Shown here piece by piece: positions 44,973 to 52,432 of a stretch of DNA of 64,000 bases. The notes beneath the pieces are model-generated. The model made no database searches, was not told where the DNA came from, and was given only the letters and a program-made list of their open reading frames with translations. Within the stretch, counting starts at the first letter, position 1. Every line of letters begins with the position of its first letter. A program made the translations under genes and the position numbers. This stretch comes from CBDCWO01 sp965223405 (GTDB lineage: Bacteria; Bacteroidota; Bacteroidia; Chitinophagales; Saprospiraceae), in the NCBI GenBank assembly GCA_965223405.1, contig CBDCWO010000006.1:3658001-3722000 (forward strand), given 5' to 3'.

Positions 44973-45927
44973 AGCAACTACTATTTCGGAATTTCACCTA
45001 AACAATATAGATAGAGGTTCTCTGAATTATTTTTGGCTAAAATTAATTTCAGACAGCTTTGGTAATCCCATTAGCATACCAATGATTGTTGCAAAAGGAG
45101 TAAACGAAGGACCAATTCTTGGTTTGACTGCAGCCATTCACGGCAATGAGTTAAATGGTATTCCAGTTATTCAACGACTTTTTGCAGAGGTCGATGTAAA
45201 TGAACTTAGCGGTACAATAATAGGTGTACCAGTTGTTAACGTACCCTCTTTCATGCGAAAGAAAAGAAGATTCATTGATGGTGTGGATTTAAATCATATT
45301 ATGCCAGGTAAAGCAAATGGAAATGGATCTGAGACTTATGCTTTTAGATTCGTTGATAAATTGGTTAGGCATTTTGACTTTCTCATTGACCTTCACACGG
45401 CATCTTTTGGGAGGATAAATTCATACTACCTCAGGGCCGACATGAACCAAGAGGCAACCAAAGAATTAGCCCTTCTTCAAAACGTGGATATTATTGTGCA
45501 CAACCCTCCTTCTGATGGAACACTTCGCGGTGCAGCGGATGAACTGGGTATTCCTGCAATCACATTAGAACTAGGGAATCCAAGTATCTTCCAGAAAAGA
45601 TTGATACGAAGTGGTGTGGAGGGAATTCATAATGCGTTATGTCATCTAAACATGATTGATGATCATATAGAATTGATTGAAAAGGAAACAATCCTATGTG
45701 AGAAGTCTTTTTGGCTTTATACTGATCGTGGAGGTCTGTTGACGATAAATGTAAATTTACTGGACAAAGTAAAAAAAGGACAAAAGATTGCTACTTTAAG
45801 AAATATTTTTGGCGTGCAAATTAACGAATACTATGCTCCGGAAGATGGAGTTGTTATCGGTAAAAGTGTCTCACCTGTAAATCAATCCGGTGGAAGAATT
45901 TTGCACCTGGGAGTATTTCAGAAATAG
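44947..45927 (+). CDS. AstE/aspartoacylase-family zinc hydrolase
   Basis: The family fold is clear. HGNELNGIPVI supplies the HxxE zinc pair (His65, Glu68 from the ATG at 44947), LIDLHTA the third ligand His150, and ITLELGNP the catalytic Glu209. The signature DLNRxFPG of acid-binding members reads DLNHIMPG here, so the substrate-carboxylate-binding Arg is replaced by His. A C-terminal barrel-sandwich (KKGQKIATLRNIFG... YYAPEDGVVIG) matches AstE-like deacylases. Starts at 44947 and 44953 are both possible, and both overlap the ATP-grasp gene. It should hydrolyse an amide. In this operon the amide made by the ligases is an obvious but untested candidate. Confidence 0.82.
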   Translation: MRMFNSKNEATTISEFHLNNIDRGSLNYFWLKLISDSFGNPISIPMIVAKGVNEGPILGLTAAIHGNELNGIPVIQRLFAEVDVNELSGTIIGVPVVNVPSFMRKKRRFIDGVDLNHIMPGKANGNGSETYAFRFVDKLVRHFDFLIDLHTASFGRINSYYLRADMNQEATKELALLQNVDIIVHNPPSDGTLRGAADELGIPAITLELGNPSIFQKRLIRSGVEGIHNALCHLNMIDDHIELIEKETILCEKSFWLYTDRGGLLTINVNLLDKVKKGQKIATLRNIFGVQINEYYAPEDGVVIGKSVSPVNQSGGRILHLGVFQK

Positions 45928-46004
45928 AAAATCTCTATATTGTACTCAATTATTTTATAACGAAAGGAATTATGTTTTTTATCCTCTTACCTTTTTACTG
46001 ACGC

Positions 46005-47432
46005 ATGAAAAATACCTACTTCGATCTTATAGATCAGAGCTTCTATTTCCCACAAGATGGTTTTGATTTGAAAGATGGGTTCCTATCCTTTCACGGCATT
46101 TCTTTAAAATATCTAATAGACAAGTACGGCACTCCCTTTAAACTTCTTTATCTACCAAGAATTGGAGAGCAAATTAAGAAGGCTAGAAATCTATTCAATC
46201 GATCGATTAAAAAAAATAACTACAATGGTAGCTACCACTACTGTTATTGCACCAAGTGCTGTCACTTTGCACATGTGATTAAAACAGCATTAAAAGAAGG
46301 TGTTCACCTAGAAACATCCTCCTCTTTTGATATTGATCTCATATTAAAATTATTCGAAGAAGGACAAGTAAAGAAATCCACCATTGTTATTCACAATGGG
46401 TATAAAACAGATCAATATCTGGAAAAGATTGTCAAGTTGAATCAATTGGGATTCAAAAACTCTATCCTTGTCCTGGATTCCAAAACTGAAATATCAAGAG
46501 TTAAAGAATATGCAAGAAGGTTGGAAAAGCCATTGAAAATTGGAATCCGAATGGCTATTGATGAAGAACCCCAATCCTCATATTACACCTCAAGGCTTGG
46601 AATACGTCCGACTGATATACTTGAATTATATCACGGCCAAATCAAAGGCAATTCAACTCTTTGTTTGAAGATGTTTCATTTTTTTGTTGACTCAGGAATC
46701 AAGGATAATCTCTATTACTGGGGTGAATTTAAAAAAGCACTAAAGCTCTTTGCTGAGTTGAAAAAAGAATGTCCCGATTTAAAGGCTTTGAACTTGGGTG
46801 GAGGGTTCCCCATTCGCAATAACCTCGGTTTTGAATATGATTATGAATACATCATTAATGAAATTATCAGGAACATAAAGACTGTCTGTCAGGATTTAGA
46901 AATCCAGGAGCCAGATATATTTACCGAATTTGGCAAATATACTGTAGGAGAAAGCGGGGCCATTATATTTTCCGTACTTGAGCAAAAGCAGCAGAATGAT
47001 CAAGAAATTTGGTACATGGTTGACAACAGTTTGATGAACACTATTCCTGATGCCTGGTCGATATTAGAAAAGTTTATCTTGCTGCCGGTCAACAAATGGG
47101 ACAACGAATATACTAGGGTCCACATTGGCGGTATTAGTTGTGACCATTCAGACTATTATAATTCCGAAGATTTTAACCAACAACTCGTGTTGCCATTATA
47201 TGATAAAAACGACAATGAACCTCTTTATATAGGTTTTTTTCATACAGGTGCTTATCAAGATTCAATAAGTGGGTATGGAGGTATAAAACATTGTTTAATA
47301 CCGGCTCCCAAATTAATCATAATAGACAGGGATGACACTGGAAATTTTGTGGATAAAGTATATAGGAATGAGCAAACTGTTGATGAGATGTTATCGATTC
47401 TAGGTTATAAAAATGGATCCAATGAATACTAG
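46005..47432 (+). CDS. speA: arginine decarboxylase (PLP, fold III)
   Basis: The 475-residue protein matches the short Bacteroidota arginine decarboxylase, not the long E. coli SpeA. It opens with YFDLIDQSFYFPQDGF, the PLP-binding Lys84 lies in HYCYCTKCCHFAHV, then come HLETSSSFDIDLI, IGIRMAIDEEPQSSYYTSRLGI, the phosphate-binding LNLGGGFPIRNN, and the C-terminal IGFFHTGAYQDSISGYGG and CLIPAPKLIIIDRD. It converts arginine to agmatine and CO2. The next gene, agmatinase, overlaps its 3' end by 20 bases, which fits the pathway. A 77-bp gap separates it from the hydrolase gene upstream and might hold an internal promoter. Confidence 0.9.
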   Translation: MKNTYFDLIDQSFYFPQDGFDLKDGFLSFHGISLKYLIDKYGTPFKLLYLPRIGEQIKKARNLFNRSIKKNNYNGSYHYCYCTKCCHFAHVIKTALKEGVHLETSSSFDIDLILKLFEEGQVKKSTIVIHNGYKTDQYLEKIVKLNQLGFKNSILVLDSKTEISRVKEYARRLEKPLKIGIRMAIDEEPQSSYYTSRLGIRPTDILELYHGQIKGNSTLCLKMFHFFVDSGIKDNLYYWGEFKKALKLFAELKKECPDLKALNLGGGFPIRNNLGFEYDYEYIINEIIRNIKTVCQDLEIQEPDIFTEFGKYTVGESGAIIFSVLEQKQQNDQEIWYMVDNSLMNTIPDAWSILEKFILLPVNKWDNEYTRVHIGGISCDHSDYYNSEDFNQQLVLPLYDKNDNEPLYIGFFHTGAYQDSISGYGGIKHCLIPAPKLIIIDRDDTGNFVDKVYRNEQTVDEMLSILGYKNGSNEY

Positions 47433-48282
47433 AACTTTTGCTGGAATTGATCAAAAATATGCTTCTTTGGAAAAATCTAGCATACTTCTTCAATCCATTC
47501 CCTATGACGGTACAAGTACTTGGGGTAAAGGAGCAAACAAAGGGTTTCTAGCTTTTCTTGAAGCTGCTGAAAATATGGAATTATATGATATAGAAACCGA
47601 TTCAGAAGTCTACAAAAATGGTATCTGTATTGTTGATGAATTAAGAGATTTTGATTCCCCAGAGGATATGTACGCTAAAACATATCAACGAACCAAAGAG
47701 CTATTAAAACTTAAAAAGTTTACTACCTTTTTTGGTGGAGAACATTCCATCAGCATTGGTATCATCAAGGCATTCTATGAGACATTTGAAGATCTGACTA
47801 TACTACAAATTGATGCTCATGCAGATTTACGTCCATGCTATGGTGGTACGCCCTTCAATCATGCTTGCGCTTTATATGATGCCAGTAAAAATTGTAACTT
47901 GATTCAAGTTGGGTTAAGAAGTATGGATCTATCCGAAAAAAAGCATATGGACTTATATAAAGTTTATTTTGCTCACGAAATAAGATCTTCCGAAATGTGG
48001 TTTGATGATTCGATCAGTCAAATGAGTGAAAAAGTGTATATCACATTTGATTTAGATGTATTTGACTCTTCTATGATGCCGGCAACCGGAACACCAGAAC
48101 CAGGAGGATTAGATTGGTATATGGTTATCGACTATCTTAGAAGGGTTTTTGAACAAAAAAACGTAGTTGGTTTCGACATCGTTGAGTTAGCACCAATAGA
48201 AGGACTATCTGCCCCTCAGTTTCTTGCTGCCAAATTGTATTACAAAATGCTCTCGTATAAATTTTGTGAAAATGAGTTCTAA
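47413..48282 (+). CDS. speB: agmatinase (ureohydrolase family)
   Basis: All dimanganese ligands of the arginase/agmatinase fold are present: His111 in FGGEHSISIG; Asp134, His136 and Asp138 in QIDAHADLR; Asp213 and Asp215 in TFDLDVFDSS. The family segments PYDGTSTWGKGANKGF and TPEPGGLDW are also clear. It hydrolyses agmatine to putrescine and urea, completing the step after the arginine decarboxylase. ATG codons at 47413 and 47422 are both possible starts and overlap the speA end. The deoxyhypusine-synthase-like gene begins 10 bp before its stop codon ends, so all three are translationally linked. Confidence 0.92.
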   Translation: MDPMNTRTFAGIDQKYASLEKSSILLQSIPYDGTSTWGKGANKGFLAFLEAAENMELYDIETDSEVYKNGICIVDELRDFDSPEDMYAKTYQRTKELLKLKKFTTFFGGEHSISIGIIKAFYETFEDLTILQIDAHADLRPCYGGTPFNHACALYDASKNCNLIQVGLRSMDLSEKKHMDLYKVYFAHEIRSSEMWFDDSISQMSEKVYITFDLDVFDSSMMPATGTPEPGGLDWYMVIDYLRRVFEQKNVVGFDIVELAPIEGLSAPQFLAAKLYYKMLSYKFCENEF

Positions 48283-49249
48283 TGGACCTATATCTAATTT
48301 TATTTTAAAACATTTTAAACACTTCAATGCAGCAGCATTAGTAGATGCGGCCAAAGAGTACAATCATCAAATTGCGATAGGTAACAAAATGATGATAACC
48401 TTAGCTGGTGCCATGAGTACTGCTGAATTGGGTAAATCCTTGGCCGAAATGATTCGTCAAGATAAAGTGCAGATTATTACATGCACCGGAGCAAATCTCG
48501 AGGAAGATGTATTTAACCTTGTAGCTCATAATCACTATAAGAGAATCCCTAATTACCGTGACTTATCTCCAAATCAGGAAAAAGAGCTATTGGACAACCA
48601 CTTTAACCGGGTGACAGATACCTGCATTCCTGAAGTGGAAGCTATGAGAGCCATAGAGGATCATCTATACAGGGTTTGGAAGGAAGCTGATGAACTAGGA
48701 GAAAGCTATTTTCCTCACGAATATTTCTACATGATTCTTTTAAGTGGCGAATTAGAAGACAAATATCAGATTGACTCCAAAGATAGTTGGCTATTAGCTG
48801 CGGCAAAAAAGAATATCCCAATTATTGTACCGGGTTGGGAGGATTCTACTTGTGGTAATTTCTTTGCTTCCTACTGCATTCAAAAAGAAATAGTGCCTTC
48901 AACTATAAAATCAGGTATTCAATACATGATGTTTTTGTCAAAATGGTACCAAGAAACCACAAGGCATAATGGCGTAGGATTTTTCCAAATCGGTGGTGGT
49001 ATCGCTGGGGATTTTCCCATTTGTGTTGTTCCAATGTTGCATCAGGACCTGGAGATGAGAGATATTCCTACATGGTCCTATTTCTGTCAGATCAGTGATT
49101 CTACCACTAGTTATGGTTCGTATTCAGGTGCGGTACCCAACGAAAAAATTACATGGGGAAAATTACTGCCGGAAACTCCAAAGTTTGTCATTGAGTCTGA
49201 TGCTACTATTGTCGCTCCTCTCATATTCGCTTATGTTTTAAATTGGTGA
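48272..49249 (+). CDS. deoxyhypusine-synthase-family enzyme
   Basis: Counting from the ATG at 48272 (325 residues), the NAD-binding Rossmann core has ITLAGAMSTAELGKSLAEM and the family stretch CTGANLEEDVFNLVAHNHY. GVGFFQIGGGIAGDFPICVVP follows, and the active-site Lys297 is in ITWGKL, matching the catalytic lysine of DHS. Bacteria lack eIF5A, so bacterial members transfer an aminobutyl group to a small amine, as in homospermidine or spermidine formation, or act on an unknown acceptor. Direct fusion in operon with arginine decarboxylase and agmatinase, which make putrescine, supports polyamine extension. The exact product is not deducible. Confidence 0.9.
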   Translation: MSSNGPISNFILKHFKHFNAAALVDAAKEYNHQIAIGNKMMITLAGAMSTAELGKSLAEMIRQDKVQIITCTGANLEEDVFNLVAHNHYKRIPNYRDLSPNQEKELLDNHFNRVTDTCIPEVEAMRAIEDHLYRVWKEADELGESYFPHEYFYMILLSGELEDKYQIDSKDSWLLAAAKKNIPIIVPGWEDSTCGNFFASYCIQKEIVPSTIKSGIQYMMFLSKWYQETTRHNGVGFFQIGGGIAGDFPICVVPMLHQDLEMRDIPTWSYFCQISDSTTSYGSYSGAVPNEKITWGKLLPETPKFVIESDATIVAPLIFAYVLNW

Positions 49250-49253
49250 TATC

Positions 49254-49406
49254 GTGAAAAAGCACAAAAAATTTAAAGACGAATTTACAAGACGCGATTC
49301 TAAAAGAATAGAGAAGAAAATGTCTAAAAAAGGTAAAAAGAAACTCAAGCCCTTTCAAAATCGACGCACGGAATATCGCGATAATTATCCAGATGAAGAG
49401 GAATAA
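49254..49406 (+). CDS. 50-residue basic protein at operon end
   Basis: A short frame starts at a GTG 4 bp after the DHS stop and ends at TAA. The product is very basic (VKKHKKFKDEFTRRDSKRIE..., then KKMSKKGKKKLKPFQNRR) with an acidic tail, DNYPDEEE. The strong Lys/Arg bias, tight spacing and codon pattern like its neighbour support translation. It has no recognised domain and could bind nucleic acid or act as a protein acceptor for the aminobutyl-transferring enzyme; the latter is speculation. A second possible start is the ATG at residue 23. Confidence 0.55.
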   Translation: MKKHKKFKDEFTRRDSKRIEKKMSKKGKKKLKPFQNRRTEYRDNYPDEEE

Positions 49407-49635
49407 ATAGGTCTCCCGACGTTCGTTACACTCGATAGGATCCACACCCTGCCTCCGATACGCCACACTACTAGAGCGGCAAAACCTGATCCCTCTGATA
49501 TTTCGTCAAACGATGTTGAAAATCTTCGCATTCCTCTGTAGGATAGATGAATAGCTGGACATATCCATGAGTGGTAGTTCCTCTGATGCTTATTGTACTA
49601 GGTCAAGATTCACACTCTGCCTCCGGCAAGTTTGT
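49407..49635. other. non-coding stretch before tRNA-Pro repeats
   Basis: This 229-bp stretch has no credible gene. GC-rich fragments such as CACTCTGCCTCCGGC recall the decayed edges of mobile or repeat elements and lead directly into the hexamer array. Confidence 0.4.
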
Positions 49636-49698
49636 CACACCCACACCCACACTCACACTCACACTCACACTCACACTCACACTCACACTCACACTCAC
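49636..49698. repeat. C-rich hexamer array (CACACC / CACTCA)
   Basis: About ten 6-bp units run in tandem: first CACACC-type, then CACTCA-type. The array lies on the 3' side of the minus-strand tRNA-Pro, and a G-rich counterpart lies on its 5' side. Confidence 0.9.
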
Positions 49699-49700
49699 TT

Positions 49701-49727
49701 TACCGGAGTGGCCATGCCACTCCGGTA
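49701..49727 (-). terminator. 12-bp hairpin just 3' of tRNA-Pro(CGG)
   Basis: TACCGGAGTGGC (49701-49712) and GCCACTCCGGTA (49716-49727) form a perfect stem with a 3-nt loop, 3 nt after the tRNA 3' end. No T-run follows on the minus strand, so it may be a processing or stabilising element rather than an intrinsic terminator. Confidence 0.6.
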
Positions 49728-49730
49728 GTG

Positions 49731-49804
49731 TCGGGATGACAGGATTTGAACCTGCGACCTCGTCGTCCCGAACGACGCGCGCTACCGAGCTGCGCTACAT
49801 CCCG
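49731..49804 (-). tRNA. tRNA-Pro (anticodon CGG)
   Basis: On the minus strand a 74-nt cloverleaf is read. The acceptor stem is CGGGATG/CATCCCG, the D-arm GCGC, the anticodon stem CGTCG/CGACG with loop TTCGGGA (anticodon CGG), and the T-arm GCAGG-TTCGAAT-CCTGT. The discriminator base is A and CCA is not encoded. Purine G37 fits proline tRNAs. Confidence 0.95.
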
Positions 49805-49808
49805 AGAT

Positions 49809-49859
49809 GGGGTGTGGGTGTGAGTGTGGGTGTGGTATGGGAGTGAGTGTGAGGGTGTG
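49809..49859. repeat. G-rich hexamer array (GTGTGG / GTGAGT)
   Basis: This array upstream of the minus-strand tRNA-Pro(CGG) is the inverse of the C-rich array on its other side. A precursor RNA could pair the two arms around the tRNA. Confidence 0.85.
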
Positions 49860-49921
49860 CAACAATAGTCGTTGCGAAAATACAATGCATGATTTGTACC
49901 TTATAACCATTGGGCGCATTT

Positions 49922-51256
49922 TTACATCATTGATAGGTTCCGGCTAAACAGAGACTCATTGAGAGCTTGAAGTGATGATTCTTTGTATTGGCTTTTTATG
50001 AGTAATGAAATATTATATCTACTTCCGCCCATTGAGACCATACGGATTGGAACGTTTTTCATGGCCCGAAATACTTCATCGACATAACCAATGCGATCGT
50101 ATAATCCATTGCCGACAATACAAATTATAGTATGATTTTCTTCATACTCGACTTCTCCAAATTGCTGAAGGTCTTGAAGTATAGATTCAACATGGTCCGT
50201 CTTATCAATCGTAAGGGAAACAGCGACCTCCGAAGTAGTAATCATATCAATTGGGGTTTCATGATCTTCAAATACCTGAAACACTTTTCTGAGAAAACCA
50301 TAGGCTAACAACATCCGGTGGGAATACACCTTGATTACAGAAATCTTATCCTTGGCAGCAACAGCGGCAATGGCCCGGTTACTGGTTTTGTTGCTAATCA
50401 ATGTACCAGGGGCATCCGGGTTAAGTGTGTTTTTTAATCGTACCGATACACCGGCTTGTTCAGCTGGGATAACGCACGTAGGATGAAGAATCTTAGCTCC
50501 AAAGTAGGCAAGCTCGGCTGCTTCACGAAATGATAGTCTACGTACTGGAAATGTATCTTCGACTATACGGGGATCGTTATTATGCACGCCATCTATATCT
50601 GTCCAAATCTCAATTTCTTTTGCGAGCGAAACAGCCCCCAGGATAGTTGCTGTATAATCACTTCCTCCTCTCTGTAGATTGTCGATTTCTCCCTGATGAT
50701 TCCGGCAAATATATCCTTGGGTAATATAAATTGGTGAATCTCCAATTTTTTCCATAGTAGCTGCCCACGCCAATTTAATCGCATGCATATCTGGTTCGCC
50801 ATTTTCATCGGTTTTCATAAATTCCAATGCCGGTAAAAGTTTACTTTCAACCCCAGCTTCCTGACAAAGTAGATGGAATAATTGCGTAGAGATCAGTTCT
50901 CCCTGCGCCAAAATAGATCCATTAGATTCAGGTGAATCGCTCTTATCCAGAAACCGGTTCAACTTGTTAAAGCTGTTTTCAATAATTCGAATTCCAGCTT
51001 CCCTGGTATTCTTGTTTTGGAGTAGTTCATTGACAGTTCCCAGATATTCTTTCTTAAGACTGCGGATGAGGTTACTGGCTTCGGCCAGGTCTCCAATGGC
51101 AACCTTATCTAAAAAAGAAACCAAAGTATTCGTTGTTCCTGCCATCGCTGATAAAACAACACATTTTGGAAAGGGCTTTTTCCGGATAATCGAAAGTACT
51201 TGCTGCATTTGTTTCGCAGAACCGACTGAAGTACCTCCAAACTTTAAAACATGCAT
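49922..51256 (-). CDS. lysC: aspartate kinase
   Basis: The 444-residue protein has the aspartokinase N-terminal motif VLKFGGTSVGSAKQM, the family segments VVLSAMAGTTNTLV and GSDYTATILGAVSLAKEIEIWTDIDGV, and FREAAELAYFGAKILHPTCV. Two C-terminal ACT domains (~290-440; ISVIKVYSHRMLLAYGFLRKVFQVF, TIICIVGNGLYDRIGYVDEVFRAM) predict feedback control by lysine or threonine. It phosphorylates aspartate, the first step to lysine, threonine and methionine. It is monofunctional, with no homoserine dehydrogenase or DapA domain. It sits alone between two repeat-flanked tRNA-Pro genes on the same strand. Confidence 0.95.
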   Translation of the reverse strand: MHVLKFGGTSVGSAKQMQQVLSIIRKKPFPKCVVLSAMAGTTNTLVSFLDKVAIGDLAEASNLIRSLKKEYLGTVNELLQNKNTREAGIRIIENSFNKLNRFLDKSDSPESNGSILAQGELISTQLFHLLCQEAGVESKLLPALEFMKTDENGEPDMHAIKLAWAATMEKIGDSPIYITQGYICRNHQGEIDNLQRGGSDYTATILGAVSLAKEIEIWTDIDGVHNNDPRIVEDTFPVRRLSFREAAELAYFGAKILHPTCVIPAEQAGVSVRLKNTLNPDAPGTLISNKTSNRAIAAVAAKDKISVIKVYSHRMLLAYGFLRKVFQVFEDHETPIDMITTSEVAVSLTIDKTDHVESILQDLQQFGEVEYEENHTIICIVGNGLYDRIGYVDEVFRAMKNVPIRMVSMGGSRYNISLLIKSQYKESSLQALNESLFSRNLSMM

Positions 51257-51437
51257 GTTTCAACAATTAAAAATGATGTGCAAAAGTAGTATAAAATCTA
51301 TTAATGAAGTTGTAAAAATCCTGGATCGTAGTTTATCACTGGAGTGCATGTATCTAATGAGTAGCAAAAGGGGTTACCTCTTGATGCTTATTATCATGAG
51401 ATAGTTCTGTTAATGTTCATTGTATGTAGTCAGGATT

Positions 51438-51470
51438 CACACACACCCACACCCACACCCACACTCACAC
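51438..51470. repeat. orphan C-rich hexamer array
   Basis: About five CACACC/CACTCA units occur without a neighbouring tRNA. They are followed immediately by a hairpin of the same type as those next to the tRNA-Pro genes. Confidence 0.8.
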
Positions 51471-51498
51471 TACAGGAGTGGCCAAAGCCACTTCTGTA
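51471..51498. terminator. orphan copy of the tRNA-Pro 3' hairpin
   Basis: TACAGGAGTGGC (51471-51482) and GCCACTTCTGTA (51487-51498) form a 12-bp stem with one mismatch and a 4-nt loop. The sequence matches the tRNA-adjacent hairpins closely, but no tRNA is present beside it. Confidence 0.6.
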
Positions 51499-51664
51499 TT
51501 TCTGGAAATCCTAAAAATAGTAGAAGGACTTGCTAAGTAAGTAGGTAAGATATAATAGAATTTTTAATACACTCTGACATAAATGGGTGGTCATACCCAC
51601 ACTCGGAAAGTGGTCTGATCCACTCTCTTATATTAAAAGTGGGCCGGAAAAGCCTTTGTGCAGT

Positions 51665-51697
51665 CACACCCACACCCACACTCACACTCACACTCAC
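51665..51697. repeat. C-rich hexamer array 3' of tRNA-Pro(GGG)
   Basis: About five units of CACACC then CACTCA type lie in the same orientation relative to the tRNA as at the first tRNA-Pro gene. Confidence 0.88.
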
Positions 51698-51699
51698 TT

Positions 51700-51726
51700 T
51701 ACCGGAGTGGCAAGGCCACTCCAGTA
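51700..51726 (-). terminator. hairpin 3' of tRNA-Pro(GGG)
   Basis: TACCGGAGTGGC (51700-51711) and GCCACTCCAGTA (51715-51726) form a 12-bp stem with one mismatch and a 3-nt loop, 3 nt from the tRNA 3' end, as at the first tRNA-Pro. Confidence 0.6.
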
Positions 51727-51729
51727 GTG

Positions 51730-51803
51730 TCGGGATGACAGGATTTGAACCTGCGACCACTCGCCCCCCAGACGAGTACTCTACCGGACTGAGCTACATC
51801 CCG
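51730..51803 (-). tRNA. tRNA-Pro (anticodon GGG)
   Basis: The 74-nt minus-strand cloverleaf has acceptor CGGGATG/CATCCCG, D-arm GCTC/GAGT, anticodon stem CTCGT/GCGAG (one G-U) with loop CTGGGGG (anticodon GGG), and T-arm GCAGG-TTCGAAT-CCTGT. The discriminator is A and CCA is not encoded. The acceptor and T-arm are identical to those of tRNA-Pro(CGG). Confidence 0.95.
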
Positions 51804-51808
51804 AAATT

Positions 51809-51839
51809 GGGTGTGGGTGTGGGTGTGGGTGTGGGTGTG
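51809..51839. repeat. G-rich hexamer array (GTGTGG)
   Basis: Five near-perfect GGGTGT units sit on the 5' side of the minus-strand tRNA-Pro(GGG) and are complementary to the C-rich array on its 3' side. Confidence 0.88.
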
Positions 51840-51840
51840 A

Positions 51841-52402
51841 TTCGTTCTCCGTAGCCATAGCCAAGGAAGTGATATATAATTCTAAATATGAATGTACACC
51901 ATTTAATATTTACTCATTAACTGTTCTCCTAACTATTTAGGAGAATGTTTGCTGGACTGCTTTGTCCTCCATAGTTTTAGCGAAGGAGGGCTTTGTCCGC
52001 CGGGTGTGGGTGTGATTCGTTCTCCGTAGCCATAGCCAAGGAAGTGATATATAATTCTAAATATGAATGTACACCATTTAATATTTACTCATTAACTGTT
52101 CTCCTAACTATTTAGGAGAATGTTTGCCGGACTGCTCTGTCCTCCATAGCTTTAGCGAAGGAGGGCTTTGTCCGCCGGGTGTGGGTGTGATTCGTTCTCC
52201 GTAGCCATAGCCAAGGAAGTGATACATAATTCTAAATATGAATGTACACCATTTAATATTTACTCATTAACTGTTCTCCTAACTATTTAGGAGAATGTTT
52301 TTTAGCCTTATCGAAGGAAGTGAGATATAATTCAATATTTTGATTTACACAAATTAATATTTACACATTATTTGTTCTCCTAACTGTTTAGGAGATAGTT
52401 TT
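51841..52402. repeat. 175-bp tandem repeat, three units plus a diverged fourth
   Basis: The marker TTCGTTCTCCGTAGCC begins at 51841, 52016 and 52191, an exact 175-bp period. The third unit is truncated near 52300 and a diverged fourth follows to about 52402. Each unit includes a TTCTCCTAA-CTAT-TTAGGAGAA-like hairpin, a CCTCCATAG...GAAGGAGG hairpin and a closing GGGTGTGGGTGTGA that joins it to the G-rich hexamers. No protein is encoded. It separates tRNA-Pro(GGG) from the second S23 gene. Confidence 0.92.
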
Positions 52403-52432
52403 GATGAAGAAGAACACCATTCCTACTAAATA

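Larger units (their letters stand above)
51257..51729. other. intergenic region with orphan repeat-hairpin unit
   Basis: No gene is seen. It holds the orphan C-rich array and hairpin (51438-51498), a shorter GTGG/CCAC inverted repeat near 51614-51630, and then the array and hairpin that belong to tRNA-Pro(GGG). Confidence 0.5.

Noticed and set aside
49571..49885. Frames on both strands across the first tRNA-Pro
   Set aside because: They are built from Thr-Leu or Val-Gly repeats of the hexamer arrays plus the antisense of the tRNA; they are not genes.
51533..51854. Frames across the second tRNA-Pro
   Set aside because: Same cause as at the first tRNA: hexamer repeats and tRNA antisense.
51841..52402. 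Possible CRISPR array
   Set aside because: The whole 175-bp unit is conserved. A CRISPR would show short identical repeats with different spacers, and no cas gene is present.
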